From UBA7672 sp965279205 (GTDB taxonomy: Bacteria > Pseudomonadota > Alphaproteobacteria > Caulobacterales > Hyphomonadaceae): a stretch of 64,000 nucleotides of DNA. The notes below the pieces were generated by a model. It made no database searches and was not told the origin of the DNA. It worked only from the letters and a program-made list of their open reading frames with translations. A program made the translations under genes and the position numbers. The stretch spans positions 1,550,001-1,614,000 of the forward strand of contig OZ257144.1 of the NCBI GenBank assembly GCA_965279205.1, written 5' to 3'. Positions 43,271-51,294 of the stretch are shown piece by piece. Position 1 is the first letter of the stretch. Each line of letters begins with the position of its first letter.

Positions 43271-45645
43271 CACGCGGCTCCCAGCAAACGTGGCATCCAC
43301 GCGGAGGGATCGTCGCCGACCTCCGAGCGGATATCGTCAAGCATGCGCACCGTACGTTCGCGGCCAGACAACACTGTCAGCAGGTCGCGCTCGCCGTTGA
43401 GATTGAGGCGCGCCACGACGCTCTCGGCGCCATGCTTCACGAGGAAGCAGCGCGAGGTGTCTGGCAGGGTGCGGATCAGGTCGAACTCGTGGCCGGACAA
43501 GCCGAAGCCCTTGCAGTACTCACCCTCCTGCGCCTTGGGGTTGGGGAGGAAGATCTGTGTTGCGGACTGTTCGATGACGGCGCTGGCGATGCGGCTCTCG
43601 AGGGCGTCGCCCGTCGATTGCGTGGCGAAGCCGACAATGCCGTTGCGCTTCCGGATGGTCTTCTCCCAGTCACGGATGCGGGTGACGAACACTTCGTCGT
43701 CGAGCGCCTTCCAGCCCTCATCGACCACGATGATCGAAGGCTGGCCGTTGAGCCGCTCTTCCACGCGATGGAAGAGATACATCATGGTCGGTGTACGCAC
43801 GACCGGGTCTTCCAGCAGGTGCGTCATGTCGAAGCCGACAATGCGCGTTTCTAGATCTAGGTGGTCATCCTCGTTGTCGAACAGCCAGGCCCGATCGCCT
43901 TCCTGGATCCACGGATTGAGGCGCGAGGCGAGGTCACCCGGCGTCGGGCGGCGGCCGCCGAGGAAGAGTTCGCGGAAATAACGCAGACGGCGGAAATTCG
44001 AGGCCTGGTCGTAGTTCGCGCTGACGGCCGATGAGATGGTGGCGTTGTCCTCGGCGGAAAGGATCTCGCCATTGGAGGTCACGAGCTTCGCAGTCCATTG
44101 TTGCAGGAAGCGGCGATTGCCGGGCGTATCGGGAAGCTGCAGCGGATTGAATCCCGTGCGCACGCCGGGCCGGATCAGGTCGTAGCGCCCCCCCATGGCC
44201 CGCAGGAAAATCTCTGCGCCGCGGTCCTTGTCGAAGAACACGACCTTGGGCTCGAAGCGCTCACACTGCGCGATCAGGAAGTTGAGCACCACCGTCTTGC
44301 CGGCGCCGGACGGGCCGATGACGAGGAAGTTGCCGAGATCACCCTTGTGGAAATTGAAGTAGTAGGGCGACGCCGCTGTCGTCTCCAGCAGCGTAACCGC
44401 CGGGCCCCAGTGATTGCCGGTCGCGCGGCCAACGGGATGGCTGTGGAAGCTGGCAAGGCCGGCGAAGTTCGCCGATGAGACCAGCGCCTTGCGCGGGATG
44501 AACTGCGTGTTGCCGGGGAACTGGCCCCAGAATGATGGTTCGAGCGCGGCTTCCTCGCGCACGCCGATGATGCCAATCTCGGTCAGCGCCGCCTGGACGT
44601 CGGCGACGGCGTTGTCGAGCGACGCGAACTCCTTCTCGCGCACCATGATGGTGAAGTGATGTTCGCCAAAAACAGCTCGGCCAGCGGCGACGTCGTCCTT
44701 GGCCTGCACCAGGTCCCGCCGCAGCGACAGCGCCTCGTCGTCCGCCGCGCGCATGCGGCGCAGCGCAAGGTTCATCCGGTTGAGCGCAGGCTGGCGATCG
44801 ACGAACGAGAAGTCCTGCGAGATGACCATCTCGTGCGGCACGCGCAGCAGAGAGTCGAGCTGTCCGGCTGAGGTGTGCGGCGGATATTCCTTCACGGCCA
44901 GTATTGCGCCCAGCGCGCGTGGGCTGCGGGCGTTGCCGGAGAATTCCAGCGCATCGCGCCCGAAGCTGACTCGACGATCGATGAACTCGACGCGGCCTTT
45001 TTCGTAAGGCACGGGGCGTAGTTCGCCATCGAACAGGAAAGCCAGGAATTCAAGCGGTTCGGAGAACAGGCCGCCCGCCGTGTCATACGCGCCAAGCAGG
45101 CGGGGGCCATAGGGCTGCAACGCGGCGAGCAGGCTGTCGGTAGCGGCGTCGAGCTCGCGCCGGTCGCGAACACGGCTGACGGCGTCCCACTGCTTCTTCG
45201 CGCCCATGAAGCCGGCGCGGCCAAGGGCCGGACGGCGTGTCAGCGTTAGAAACAGGTCGTTGACGAACAGGCGGCGGCCCGAAAGCCGCTCGCGCCAGCT
45301 GCTGTCGAGATTGCGCGCGAAGGCGTTGTCGAACCCGCTCTCGAGGCCAGGCCGAACCTGATGGCGGATGACATGCGCACCGATCGAGAGGCGCGAGGAA
45401 GCAATCCCGCGCAGCACCGTGTCGCGGACATTCTTGCGGTAGTTCAGTTCCTGCGTGTCCGCTGTCTCGAACGCGAAGCCCGCCAGGTGCAGCACCTGGA
45501 TCTGCTGGCCATCGCGTGTTGCAAGCGTCGTCTCGTCGATATGACGCGCATAGGGAAGCATGTCGCCCGCGCGCCTTTCGCGGCGCGCGAATCTCTTGCT
45601 TACCTTTTTGCCCGGGCCCGCTTTGAGAGGCGGCTTTTTCTTCAT
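43270..45645 (-). CDS. virB4: Type IV secretion ATPase VirB4
   Basis: This 791-residue VirB4/TrbE-type ATPase is the largest motor of the secretion machine. The N-terminal half (30-400) is the CagE/TrbE domain. The C-terminal RecA-like domain has Walker A GPSGAGKT (444-451), preceded by KGDLGNFLVI, and Walker B SIIVVDEGW, then GIVGFATQSTGDAL. A lysine-rich N-terminus (MKKKPPLKAGPGKKVSKR) is unusual. The ATG overlaps the virB3 stop (ATGA). Confidence 0.93.
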   Translation of the reverse strand: MKKKPPLKAGPGKKVSKRFARRERRAGDMLPYARHIDETTLATRDGQQIQVLHLAGFAFETADTQELNYRKNVRDTVLRGIASSRLSIGAHVIRHQVRPGLESGFDNAFARNLDSSWRERLSGRRLFVNDLFLTLTRRPALGRAGFMGAKKQWDAVSRVRDRRELDAATDSLLAALQPYGPRLLGAYDTAGGLFSEPLEFLAFLFDGELRPVPYEKGRVEFIDRRVSFGRDALEFSGNARSPRALGAILAVKEYPPHTSAGQLDSLLRVPHEMVISQDFSFVDRQPALNRMNLALRRMRAADDEALSLRRDLVQAKDDVAAGRAVFGEHHFTIMVREKEFASLDNAVADVQAALTEIGIIGVREEAALEPSFWGQFPGNTQFIPRKALVSSANFAGLASFHSHPVGRATGNHWGPAVTLLETTAASPYYFNFHKGDLGNFLVIGPSGAGKTVVLNFLIAQCERFEPKVVFFDKDRGAEIFLRAMGGRYDLIRPGVRTGFNPLQLPDTPGNRRFLQQWTAKLVTSNGEILSAEDNATISSAVSANYDQASNFRRLRYFRELFLGGRRPTPGDLASRLNPWIQEGDRAWLFDNEDDHLDLETRIVGFDMTHLLEDPVVRTPTMMYLFHRVEERLNGQPSIIVVDEGWKALDDEVFVTRIRDWEKTIRKRNGIVGFATQSTGDALESRIASAVIEQSATQIFLPNPKAQEGEYCKGFGLSGHEFDLIRTLPDTSRCFLVKHGAESVVARLNLNGERDLLTVLSGRERTVRMLDDIRSEVGDDPSAWMPRLLGAA

Positions 45646-45926
45646 GGTGAATAGGAATTGCAGCGCCAGTGCGAGAAGTTCGGCACGCGCGGACAGCGGC
45701 TTACCTTCTGGATCCACAGGTCGAGCCAGCGTGGCTCACGCAGGCACATCAGATAACCGAACGCGTGGAGCACGAGGGCGGTCACGATCGCCCAGAACGA
45801 CTTGGTGACCAGGAAGACCTCGGTGGTGACCACGAGGTTGAGGACGAAGAAGGAGTAGCTGACGCCGGCAAACATCTGCGGACGGGTCAGCGCGGAAAAG
45901 ACGATGTCGCGTTCGAGGCCAGCCAT
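45642..45926 (-). CDS. virB3: Type IV secretion protein VirB3
   Basis: This is a 94-residue inner-membrane protein with the VirB3 pattern: DIVFSALTRPQMFAGVSYSFFVLNLVVTTEVFLVTKSFWAIVTALVLHAFGYLMCLREPRWLDLW. Two membrane helices lie at about 20-40 and 44-60. The last 20 residues after the DLW motif are polar and not conserved-looking. It sits between virB2 and virB4 as expected and overlaps virB4 by ATGA. Confidence 0.88.
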   Translation of the reverse strand: MAGLERDIVFSALTRPQMFAGVSYSFFVLNLVVTTEVFLVTKSFWAIVTALVLHAFGYLMCLREPRWLDLWIQKVSRCPRVPNFSHWRCNSYSP

Positions 45927-45930
45927 CCGC

Positions 45931-46245
45931 CTAGCCTCCCGCGCGCGAAGCGTACTGGATGCCGGCGACGATCGTGGCGGCGCCGAACAGGATGAAGCAG
46001 CCGATGATCACGGTGATGCCGTGCTTCCAGTTCATCCGTCCAGTGAGCATCATGAAGCCGACGAAGGCGACGGCGATGACGGCGACGGTGGTGGCGATCG
46101 TGCCTTCCATCGTGCCGCGGACCCAGTCGACGGCCGCGACGATCGGGCCGGAGCCGCTGGGATTGTTCGCGGCCTGCGCCAGCGCCTGCTGCGCCGTCGT
46201 CATGGCCACGATCGAGAAGGCCGCTAGGGTGCGGGCAAACGCCAT
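45931..46245 (-). CDS. virB2: Type IV secretion major pilin VirB2
   Basis: This is a 104-residue pilin precursor. A signal peptide (to about residue 24, QQALAQA) is followed by the mature pilin with helices VDWVRGTMEGTIATTVAVIAVAFVGFMMLTGRMNWKHGITVIIGCFILFGAATIVAGI, the standard VirB2/TrbC layout with a short polar loop (TGRMNW). The ATG at 46245 overlaps the virB1 stop by one base; a GTG one codon earlier is possible. Confidence 0.88.
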   Translation of the reverse strand: MAFARTLAAFSIVAMTTAQQALAQAANNPSGSGPIVAAVDWVRGTMEGTIATTVAVIAVAFVGFMMLTGRMNWKHGITVIIGCFILFGAATIVAGIQYASRAGG

Positions 46246-46841
46246 CACTTCGTCTCCGGTACGCTGGTCCGTGCGAGGTAGTCCATTACAGCCGCGACAT
46301 AGGCGCGAGTTTCGGTATAGGGGGGCACGCCGCCGTGGCGAATGACTGCCGAAGGGCCCACATTGTAGGCCGCGACAGCCAGTTCGACGTTGTTGTCGAA
46401 CATTGCAAGCATTTGGCGCAGGTAGGCGGCCCCGCCCCGGGCATTCTCGGCCGGGTTCCGTGGATCGACGCCAAGGTCGCCGGCCGTCGCAGGCATGAGT
46501 TGCATCATGCCGATCGCGCCTTTCGGGGAAACTGCATCCTGCCGGAACCGCGATTCCACGTAGGCGATGGCTTCAAGAAGGCGGGGCGACAGGGCGCTGG
46601 CCTGCCCGGCCTGATCGAGGAGGGGCTGGGTGTGAGACGGCGCCGCGGTTGCTTTCGGCGCCGGCCTGAACGGCTTGATGGCAGAAATGCCTTCAGGAGT
46701 GATGATATTCGGGCCTGCGATCGAGGTAATGCCGGCCGGTCCGACCTCCAGAACCTGGGCAGCCGCGGGCAGGGCGCACGCAAGGGTCAGCGCTGCTCCG
46801 GAGAGCGCGAACCGCAGTTGCGGGCAGTCCCGTCCGTCCAT
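46245..46841 (-). CDS. virB1: Lytic transglycosylase VirB1
   Basis: This 198-residue periplasmic enzyme cuts peptidoglycan to make room for the secretion channel. It has a signal peptide (ALTLACALPAAAQ) and an SLT domain with the catalytic glutamate in LLEAIAYVESRFRQDAVSPKGAIGMMQLMPATAGDLGV, and NVELAVAAYNVGPSAV downstream. It is the first gene of the virB operon, preceded by a 243-base region containing an inverted repeat at 46938-46964. Confidence 0.88.
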   Translation of the reverse strand: MDGRDCPQLRFALSGAALTLACALPAAAQVLEVGPAGITSIAGPNIITPEGISAIKPFRPAPKATAAPSHTQPLLDQAGQASALSPRLLEAIAYVESRFRQDAVSPKGAIGMMQLMPATAGDLGVDPRNPAENARGGAAYLRQMLAMFDNNVELAVAAYNVGPSAVIRHGGVPPYTETRAYVAAVMDYLARTSVPETK

Positions 46842-46937
46842 GCTCCGGCCTCGTGTGGCTGAGCCGCCACGCTACCGATAGAGGGCCGGGAAGTCGAGTT
46901 ACCGAGCGGACGGATTTTCCAGTTTTATCAGGGGAAA

Positions 46938-46964
46938 CCAGCTGCCCGGAGGCCTGACAGCTGG
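46938..46964. promoter_or_regulatory. Inverted repeat upstream of the virB operon
   Basis: CCAGCTG and CAGCTGG form exact 7-bp arms separated by 13 bases, about 100 bases upstream of virB1 and downstream of the luxR-type gene. It could be a regulator site or part of a leader hairpin. No T-run follows, so it is not an obvious terminator. Confidence 0.35.
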
Positions 46965-47084
46965 GGTATCGCCACCCAAAAAAGCGACCCGTCCCCCCGA
47001 AATTCTGCCCGTCCCCACATACAACCTGCTGACGTAGGGTTTTCAGGGAAGCCGGGCTTCAGGACTACCCCCCGGATGTGAGGG

Positions 47085-47864
47085 TTAGACCACGATCAGG
47101 CCGCGAAGGGCGGCAGTGACGGCGGCCTGGGTGGTCGTGCGCACGCCGAGGCGTCGGCGAGCATCCTCGAGATACTCGTTCACAGTGTGCTCGGAGAGAT
47201 TGAGGATCTCGCCGATCTCCCAGGCTGATTTGCCCGCGCACACCCATTTCAGGCATTCGAGCTGGCGAGGCGTGAGATCGAGGCGTGTGGCGGCTTTGCC
47301 CTCGAGCGCCGGGGTCAGACCCAGGCGCTCGGCCGCCAGGGAATAGTAGACGGCCAGCATGTGGAGCGCCGCGAGTGTTCGCGGGTCGGTCTCCAGCCGG
47401 TCTGCAGCCATCATCGAGACGCCGAGCATCGATCCGTCCGGCTGATGCAGCGGGAGATAGAAACCGTCAGTCAGGCCAAACACGCGCGCATCATCGTAGA
47501 CCGCTTCGCGCTTCTGGGTGAGGCGCCTGCTTGAACGAAACTTCGTCCATGTGGTCGGTGCAGCGCTGGTAAGTCCTGATTTCAGAAGGTCGTCTCGATC
47601 TGCAAAGCCGTGGTCCACGTAGTGCTTGCGCCAGGCAAAATTGTTCCGGCCAGCGATGCGTGCGCTCGATGGGCGGCGCGCCCGGTCCGTTGCCTGGTAC
47701 AGAACGAAGTGGTCGACGCCGAACCGGCGGATGATCGCGGAAAGGCTATCATTGACGCCTTCGATGTCGGCAATCGATTGCGATGCCTCAGCAAAGCCCA
47801 GCACGCTGTCGGCCACGAAGGGGTCGACCAGAAAGCCGGCAGATGCGATTGCGCGATCGCTCAT
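47085..47864 (-). CDS. LuxR-family transcriptional regulator with autoinducer-binding domain
   Basis: This is a 259-residue regulator. The N-terminal domain keeps the acyl-homoserine-lactone pocket residues in the classical spacing: Trp78, Tyr82 and Asp91 in FAWRKHYVDHGFADRDDLL, plus Trp106. The C-terminal GerE helix-turn-helix is LTPRQLECLKWVCAGKSAWEIGEILNLSEHTVNEYLEDARRRLGV. No luxI synthase is in the window, so it may be a solo receptor. It is on the same strand as and upstream of the virB operon, separated by 243 bases, and may regulate it. The start at 47864 is the family-like one; ATG 47900 is an alternative. Confidence 0.85.
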   Translation of the reverse strand: MSDRAIASAGFLVDPFVADSVLGFAEASQSIADIEGVNDSLSAIIRRFGVDHFVLYQATDRARRPSSARIAGRNNFAWRKHYVDHGFADRDDLLKSGLTSAAPTTWTKFRSSRRLTQKREAVYDDARVFGLTDGFYLPLHQPDGSMLGVSMMAADRLETDPRTLAALHMLAVYYSLAAERLGLTPALEGKAATRLDLTPRQLECLKWVCAGKSAWEIGEILNLSEHTVNEYLEDARRRLGVRTTTQAAVTAALRGLIVV

Positions 47865-47911
47865 ACGGCTAGCGTCTCCGGAAAGGCGCCGCAGCGCCAT
47901 GGGGCATTTCG

Positions 47912-48274
47912 TCAACCGCGACGGGCCATGAAGCCGGCCACGACGGCTTCCACAATTTCCTTCTCCTGCACCGGTTTGGCAAAGACATTGTCAGCGCCGG
48001 CTGTGCGCAGCTGGCTATCGAAATCCGGCGAGTGCTCGTCTACCAGCACACATATCACCGTGCCGGGCGCCGCCTCGCGAAACCCACGAATGGCGTCTAC
48101 GGGGCCGATGTCGCCGGACTCAACTGCAAGCAGGATCGCCCAAGGGCCGGGCAGGCGGATTGTGATGTCGCCTAGCGAGTCCGCAGCTGCAACGGACCAG
48201 TGAAGACTGGCGAAGGCAGCTTCCAGCACGGACCGGCAGACCGGGTCGGGCTCGAAGATGATGCCATGCGTCAA
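47912..48274 (-). CDS. Degenerate response-regulator receiver domain protein
   Basis: This is a 120-residue single receiver-like domain. The beta3 strand WAILLAVESGD has alanine (residue 50) where the phosphorylated aspartate belongs, while the conserved lysine is kept (VFAKPV, Lys100) and only part of the acidic pocket remains (EPDP). It is thus probably a non-phosphorylated pseudo-receiver. The frame stays open to a TTG at 48430, overlapping the CoA-transferase gene, but the extra residues are not domain-like, so I used the TTG at 48274. It lies between the luxR-type gene and the itaconate operon. Confidence 0.6.
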   Translation of the reverse strand: MTHGIIFEPDPVCRSVLEAAFASLHWSVAAADSLGDITIRLPGPWAILLAVESGDIGPVDAIRGFREAAPGTVICVLVDEHSPDFDSQLRTAGADNVFAKPVQEKEIVEAVVAGFMARRG

Positions 48275-48380
48275 TCGACTTACCGGTGTGAGGACGGTGA
48301 AATGAGCCTCAAAGACACCATGCGAGCGATTGCTCGCCAACTCAGGGGAATCCCATAGGGCGCCCGCCAGTGCCTTGAAA

Positions 48381-49604
48381 TCAGGCGAGCTGCTCAGATG
48401 AAAGCATGTCGCGATGTTCCGGCGCTGCAATCGATATCAGCGCTCGGGCGCGGGCAGATGCATCAAGCCCCCGCAGCCGGACAACTCCATGTTCCGTCAC
48501 GATGGTGTCGGTGAGTTCCGCTGCGATCGACGGCGAGGCGATGCGTGGCACGATGCGGGATGCGCCGTTTCCTGCAGTCGCGGCGAGAGCGATGATTGAT
48601 CGTCCGCCGGGCGACAGCATCGCACCGCGCAGATAGTCCGGCGCGCCGCCCACGCTACTCACTCGCCGCGCGCCACGCCATTCGAGGTTAAGATTGCCGG
48701 CAAGATCGACTTCGAGCGCCGAGCCGATCGAAACGAAGTTCGGCAGCGCCGACAGCCTGTCATGTCCGTGAGTTTCGCGAATGGAGCGCATGGCGAAGTT
48801 TGATTGCCCAAGCCAGTCGTAGAAAGTCGCGTCGCCCCATGCGATGCCGGCGAGATGAGCTGCGGTCTCGTCCAGAACTCCGGCTTCTGCGAGTTCGCGA
48901 TATTCGGACGTGATGATGCCCGAATGGATGCGCAGCCCCCGATGATGCCGTAGAGCTGCAACAACCGCCGCCGGCGTATCGCCAATGCCAGACTGTACCG
49001 TGACGCCATCCGGAACCAGCGCGATGGCATGCCGAGCGATTGCGTCGAGCGTGCTCGACTGGGCGCCGGATGATGGCGCCGCAAGAAGTGGAGCGTCGAT
49101 CTCGATTGCGAGATCGAGTGTGTTCGCCGGGAACGATTCTGCCAGTACCGGGCTTGGCATTCGATGATTCATGAAGGCAACGCGACGCCTGGCCTTGGGC
49201 CAGGCGATCGGCGCCGCATCGCAGGATATCCCGAAGGAACATGCCTCGTTGGCGCGGGGCGGGGCACAGTGCAAAATGGCCAGATCGAATTCGGTCCGGG
49301 ACAGCAGGGCGCCGATCTCGGAATACGGCATGGCGCGAAGTGTTGTGCGGCCGGATGCGATCGACGGTTCAAGCGTTGTTGACGCCATGAACGTCGTCAG
49401 CGAAACGCTGCCCGGCAACGAGCCGTAGTCGAACGTGTTGATGCCGGGGATCAGGCACGACCAGAGTTCAATGCGGTCGGCGCAGCCGGGATTGCTCTTC
49501 AGAAGATCGATGAAAGTCTGGCATTCACCCGGGCCGCCCTGGATGAACACACGCCGGCCCGGTTTCAGGAAGTTCAGGACTTCTTCAGGGCGACCCGTTC
49601 TCAC
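48381..49604 (-). CDS. ict: Class I CoA-transferase (acetyl-CoA hydrolase family), likely itaconate CoA-transferase
   Basis: This is a 407-residue member of the acetyl-CoA hydrolase/4-hydroxybutyrate CoA-transferase family. It shows RRVFIQGGPGECQTFIDLL at the N-terminus, VQSGIGDTPAAVVAAL and the C-terminal VSSVGGAPDYLRGAMLSPGGRSIIALAATA with ITEHGVVRLRGLDA-like ending. In the matching Pseudomonas cluster the equivalent protein charges itaconate with CoA (Ict). The segment usually carrying the catalytic glutamate (HTE/HSE) reads IHSGIITSE. The start is GTG, overlapping the lyase stop (GTGA). Confidence 0.75.
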   Translation of the reverse strand: MRTGRPEEVLNFLKPGRRVFIQGGPGECQTFIDLLKSNPGCADRIELWSCLIPGINTFDYGSLPGSVSLTTFMASTTLEPSIASGRTTLRAMPYSEIGALLSRTEFDLAILHCAPPRANEACSFGISCDAAPIAWPKARRRVAFMNHRMPSPVLAESFPANTLDLAIEIDAPLLAAPSSGAQSSTLDAIARHAIALVPDGVTVQSGIGDTPAAVVAALRHHRGLRIHSGIITSEYRELAEAGVLDETAAHLAGIAWGDATFYDWLGQSNFAMRSIRETHGHDRLSALPNFVSIGSALEVDLAGNLNLEWRGARRVSSVGGAPDYLRGAMLSPGGRSIIALAATAGNGASRIVPRIASPSIAAELTDTIVTEHGVVRLRGLDASARARALISIAAPEHRDMLSSEQLA

Positions 49605-50452
49605 GCCAGTCCTGCTGACTGAAGCAGCTTGCGCGCGCGCTCAGCCACCGGCTGGTCGATCATGCGGCCGTTGTGGGAGACAACGCCGTCGGTCCTGGCC
49701 TCCCACGCGGACAGGATGGCGCGTGCGTCGGCGATCTCGGCTTCGCTGGCGCCAAAAGCCTCGTTCAGGACCGCGATCTGGCTCGGATGAATGCACATGG
49801 CGCCGGTAAGCCCCATGGCATGAGAGCGGCGCGCCTCAGCGGCGAAGGCATCGAGATCGGTGAAGTTGCCGATGCCGGCCGCCATGCCGAGACCCATGAT
49901 GCCGCGCGCCGAAGCGGCATAGGCGATCGTCTGCGCGGCAAGGCCGAGCGACAAAGGCGCGGGCGGCCGGCCGAGCGACAATGCAAAGTCTTCGCTGCCG
50001 AGCGAAATGCCGATCAGACGCGGCGCGTCGGCGATCTCGCTGATCCGTTCAAGCGCGCGAGGAGACTCGATCACGGCGATGACCTTGAGCATCAAACGTT
50101 CCATGCCGCGGTCGTATTCCAGCGCTTCGATCAGCGTGGACACTGCTTCGAGTTCCTGCCGGCTTTCGACCTTCGGGAAAACGACTGCAGCCAGTTCCGG
50201 AAAGGCGATGGCTTCAAGATCCGCCTCGGTGTGAGCCGGGTCGTTGTTGATCCGCACCGTGACCTTCGCACCGTTGGCATGGAGCGTCTTCACGGCTTCG
50301 GTTGCAAGCGCGCGTGCCGCGGCCTTTGCTTCTGGTTGCGTTGAGTCCTCGAGGTCGACGATAATCGCATCGGCGCCGCGCGTGTGGGCCTTGGCCCAGC
50401 GCTGCTGTGCAGTGGCGGGAACAAACAGCAAGGAACGCCAGTTGGGACGCAT
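49601..50452 (-). CDS. ccl: HpcH/HpaI-CitE family lyase, likely (S)-citramalyl-CoA lyase
   Basis: This 283-residue cytosolic lyase has CitE beta-barrel motifs: RSLLFVPATAQQRWAKA, DAIIVDLEDSTQPEAKAAAR, VTVRIN, VVFPKVES, IAVIESPRAL, and ISLGSEDFALSLG ending in the TGAMCIHPSQIAVLNEAF C-terminal block. In itaconate degradation it splits citramalyl-CoA into acetyl-CoA and pyruvate. The start could be the ATG at 50452 or the GTG at 50461 that overlaps the hydratase stop. Malyl-CoA lyase-type activity is the alternative. Confidence 0.82.
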   Translation of the reverse strand: MRPNWRSLLFVPATAQQRWAKAHTRGADAIIVDLEDSTQPEAKAAARALATEAVKTLHANGAKVTVRINNDPAHTEADLEAIAFPELAAVVFPKVESRQELEAVSTLIEALEYDRGMERLMLKVIAVIESPRALERISEIADAPRLIGISLGSEDFALSLGRPPAPLSLGLAAQTIAYAASARGIMGLGMAAGIGNFTDLDAFAAEARRSHAMGLTGAMCIHPSQIAVLNEAFGASEAEIADARAILSAWEARTDGVVSHNGRMIDQPVAERARKLLQSAGLA

Positions 50453-50457
50453 ACTGT

Positions 50458-51294
50458 TCACACCACGCCTGATCCAATTTTCCCCGTCATGGCGACATAG
50501 CCGTCGCCATCGCACGCCCAGACATCTGCCCCGGTCGAAGTGTCTCGCAGGTTAACAGTAAAGGGCGACAGGTCGAACACCGGCCGCTGGGCCCGGAATT
50601 CGAAACTTGCCACCGGATCATTTGGCCGGTGACGGCGGAAGTGATCGACCAGCAGTGTGGCGAGCAGGGGTCCGTGGACGACCAGGCCCGGATAACCTTC
50701 TTCCTTCGTCGCATAGTCGCGATCGTAGTGGATGCGGTGGGCGTTGTAGGTCAGGGCGGAATAGCGGAACAGCAACGAGGCGTCCGGCGAGATCGTACGC
50801 GAGACCTGCGCTTCGCGCCGTTCGCCTGGTGGAAGCGGCTGCGCATTGCCGCTTTTCTCGCGGAAGACGACGTCGGCATCCTCGGTGATGCAAAGCCGGT
50901 CGGCTGCGAAGACCTGATGGCGGAGAGTCAGAAAGGCGAGAGGTCCCGTGCGGCCAGTCTTTTCCGAAATGCTCATGATGCGCGAGATACGCCTCACTTC
51001 AACGCCGATCGGAACGGGTGTGTGAAAACTGATCCGGCTTCCTGCGGCCATGCGCATCGGAAGCGCGATGGGTGGGACGAGGCCGCCACGTTTCGGGTGT
51101 CCATCCGATCCCATCTCTGCCTGCAGCGCGCCCGGAAGGAAGCACAGCCAGTGGCCGAGCGGTTGAATAGCGCGCGCCGCGGGATCGTCTGGCCGGTCGA
51201 GCAGGGCATCGAGCCGGCGGAAGGGACCGCGTGCGACGTAGTCGAAGACAGTGTCCTCGAGCCCGACCCAGTCCTGGAGATTGGTTTCGCTCAT
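50458..51294 (-). CDS. ich: MaoC-like hydratase, likely itaconyl-CoA/mesaconyl-C4-CoA hydratase
   Basis: This is a 278-residue double hot-dog hydratase of the FAS1-like dehydratase/HTD2 type. The C-terminal half shows the hydratase pattern LLFRYSALTYNAHRIHYDRDYA with the catalytic Asn/His region and YPGLVVHGPLLATLLVDHF. The same family includes mesaconyl-C4-CoA hydratase and the itaconyl-CoA hydratase of Pseudomonas. Its operon partners (CoA-transferase and CitE lyase) complete the three-step itaconate route. TGATG overlap with the acyl-CoA dehydrogenase gene upstream. Confidence 0.8.
   Translation of the reverse strand: MSETNLQDWVGLEDTVFDYVARGPFRRLDALLDRPDDPAARAIQPLGHWLCFLPGALQAEMGSDGHPKRGGLVPPIALPMRMAAGSRISFHTPVPIGVEVRRISRIMSISEKTGRTGPLAFLTLRHQVFAADRLCITEDADVVFREKSGNAQPLPPGERREAQVSRTISPDASLLFRYSALTYNAHRIHYDRDYATKEEGYPGLVVHGPLLATLLVDHFRRHRPNDPVASFEFRAQRPVFDLSPFTVNLRDTSTGADVWACDGDGYVAMTGKIGSGVV

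Noticed and set aside
42101..43981. A 626-codon open frame antisense to virB6 and virB4
   Set aside because: Spans the virB6/virB4 junction of a well-supported operon; the translation is Asp/Glu/His-rich without a family pattern.
47023..47041. Possible lux box AACC-N11-GGTT upstream of virB1
   Set aside because: Only the outer four bases and one inner pair match as an inverted repeat; the central CTG/CAG pattern of known boxes is missing.
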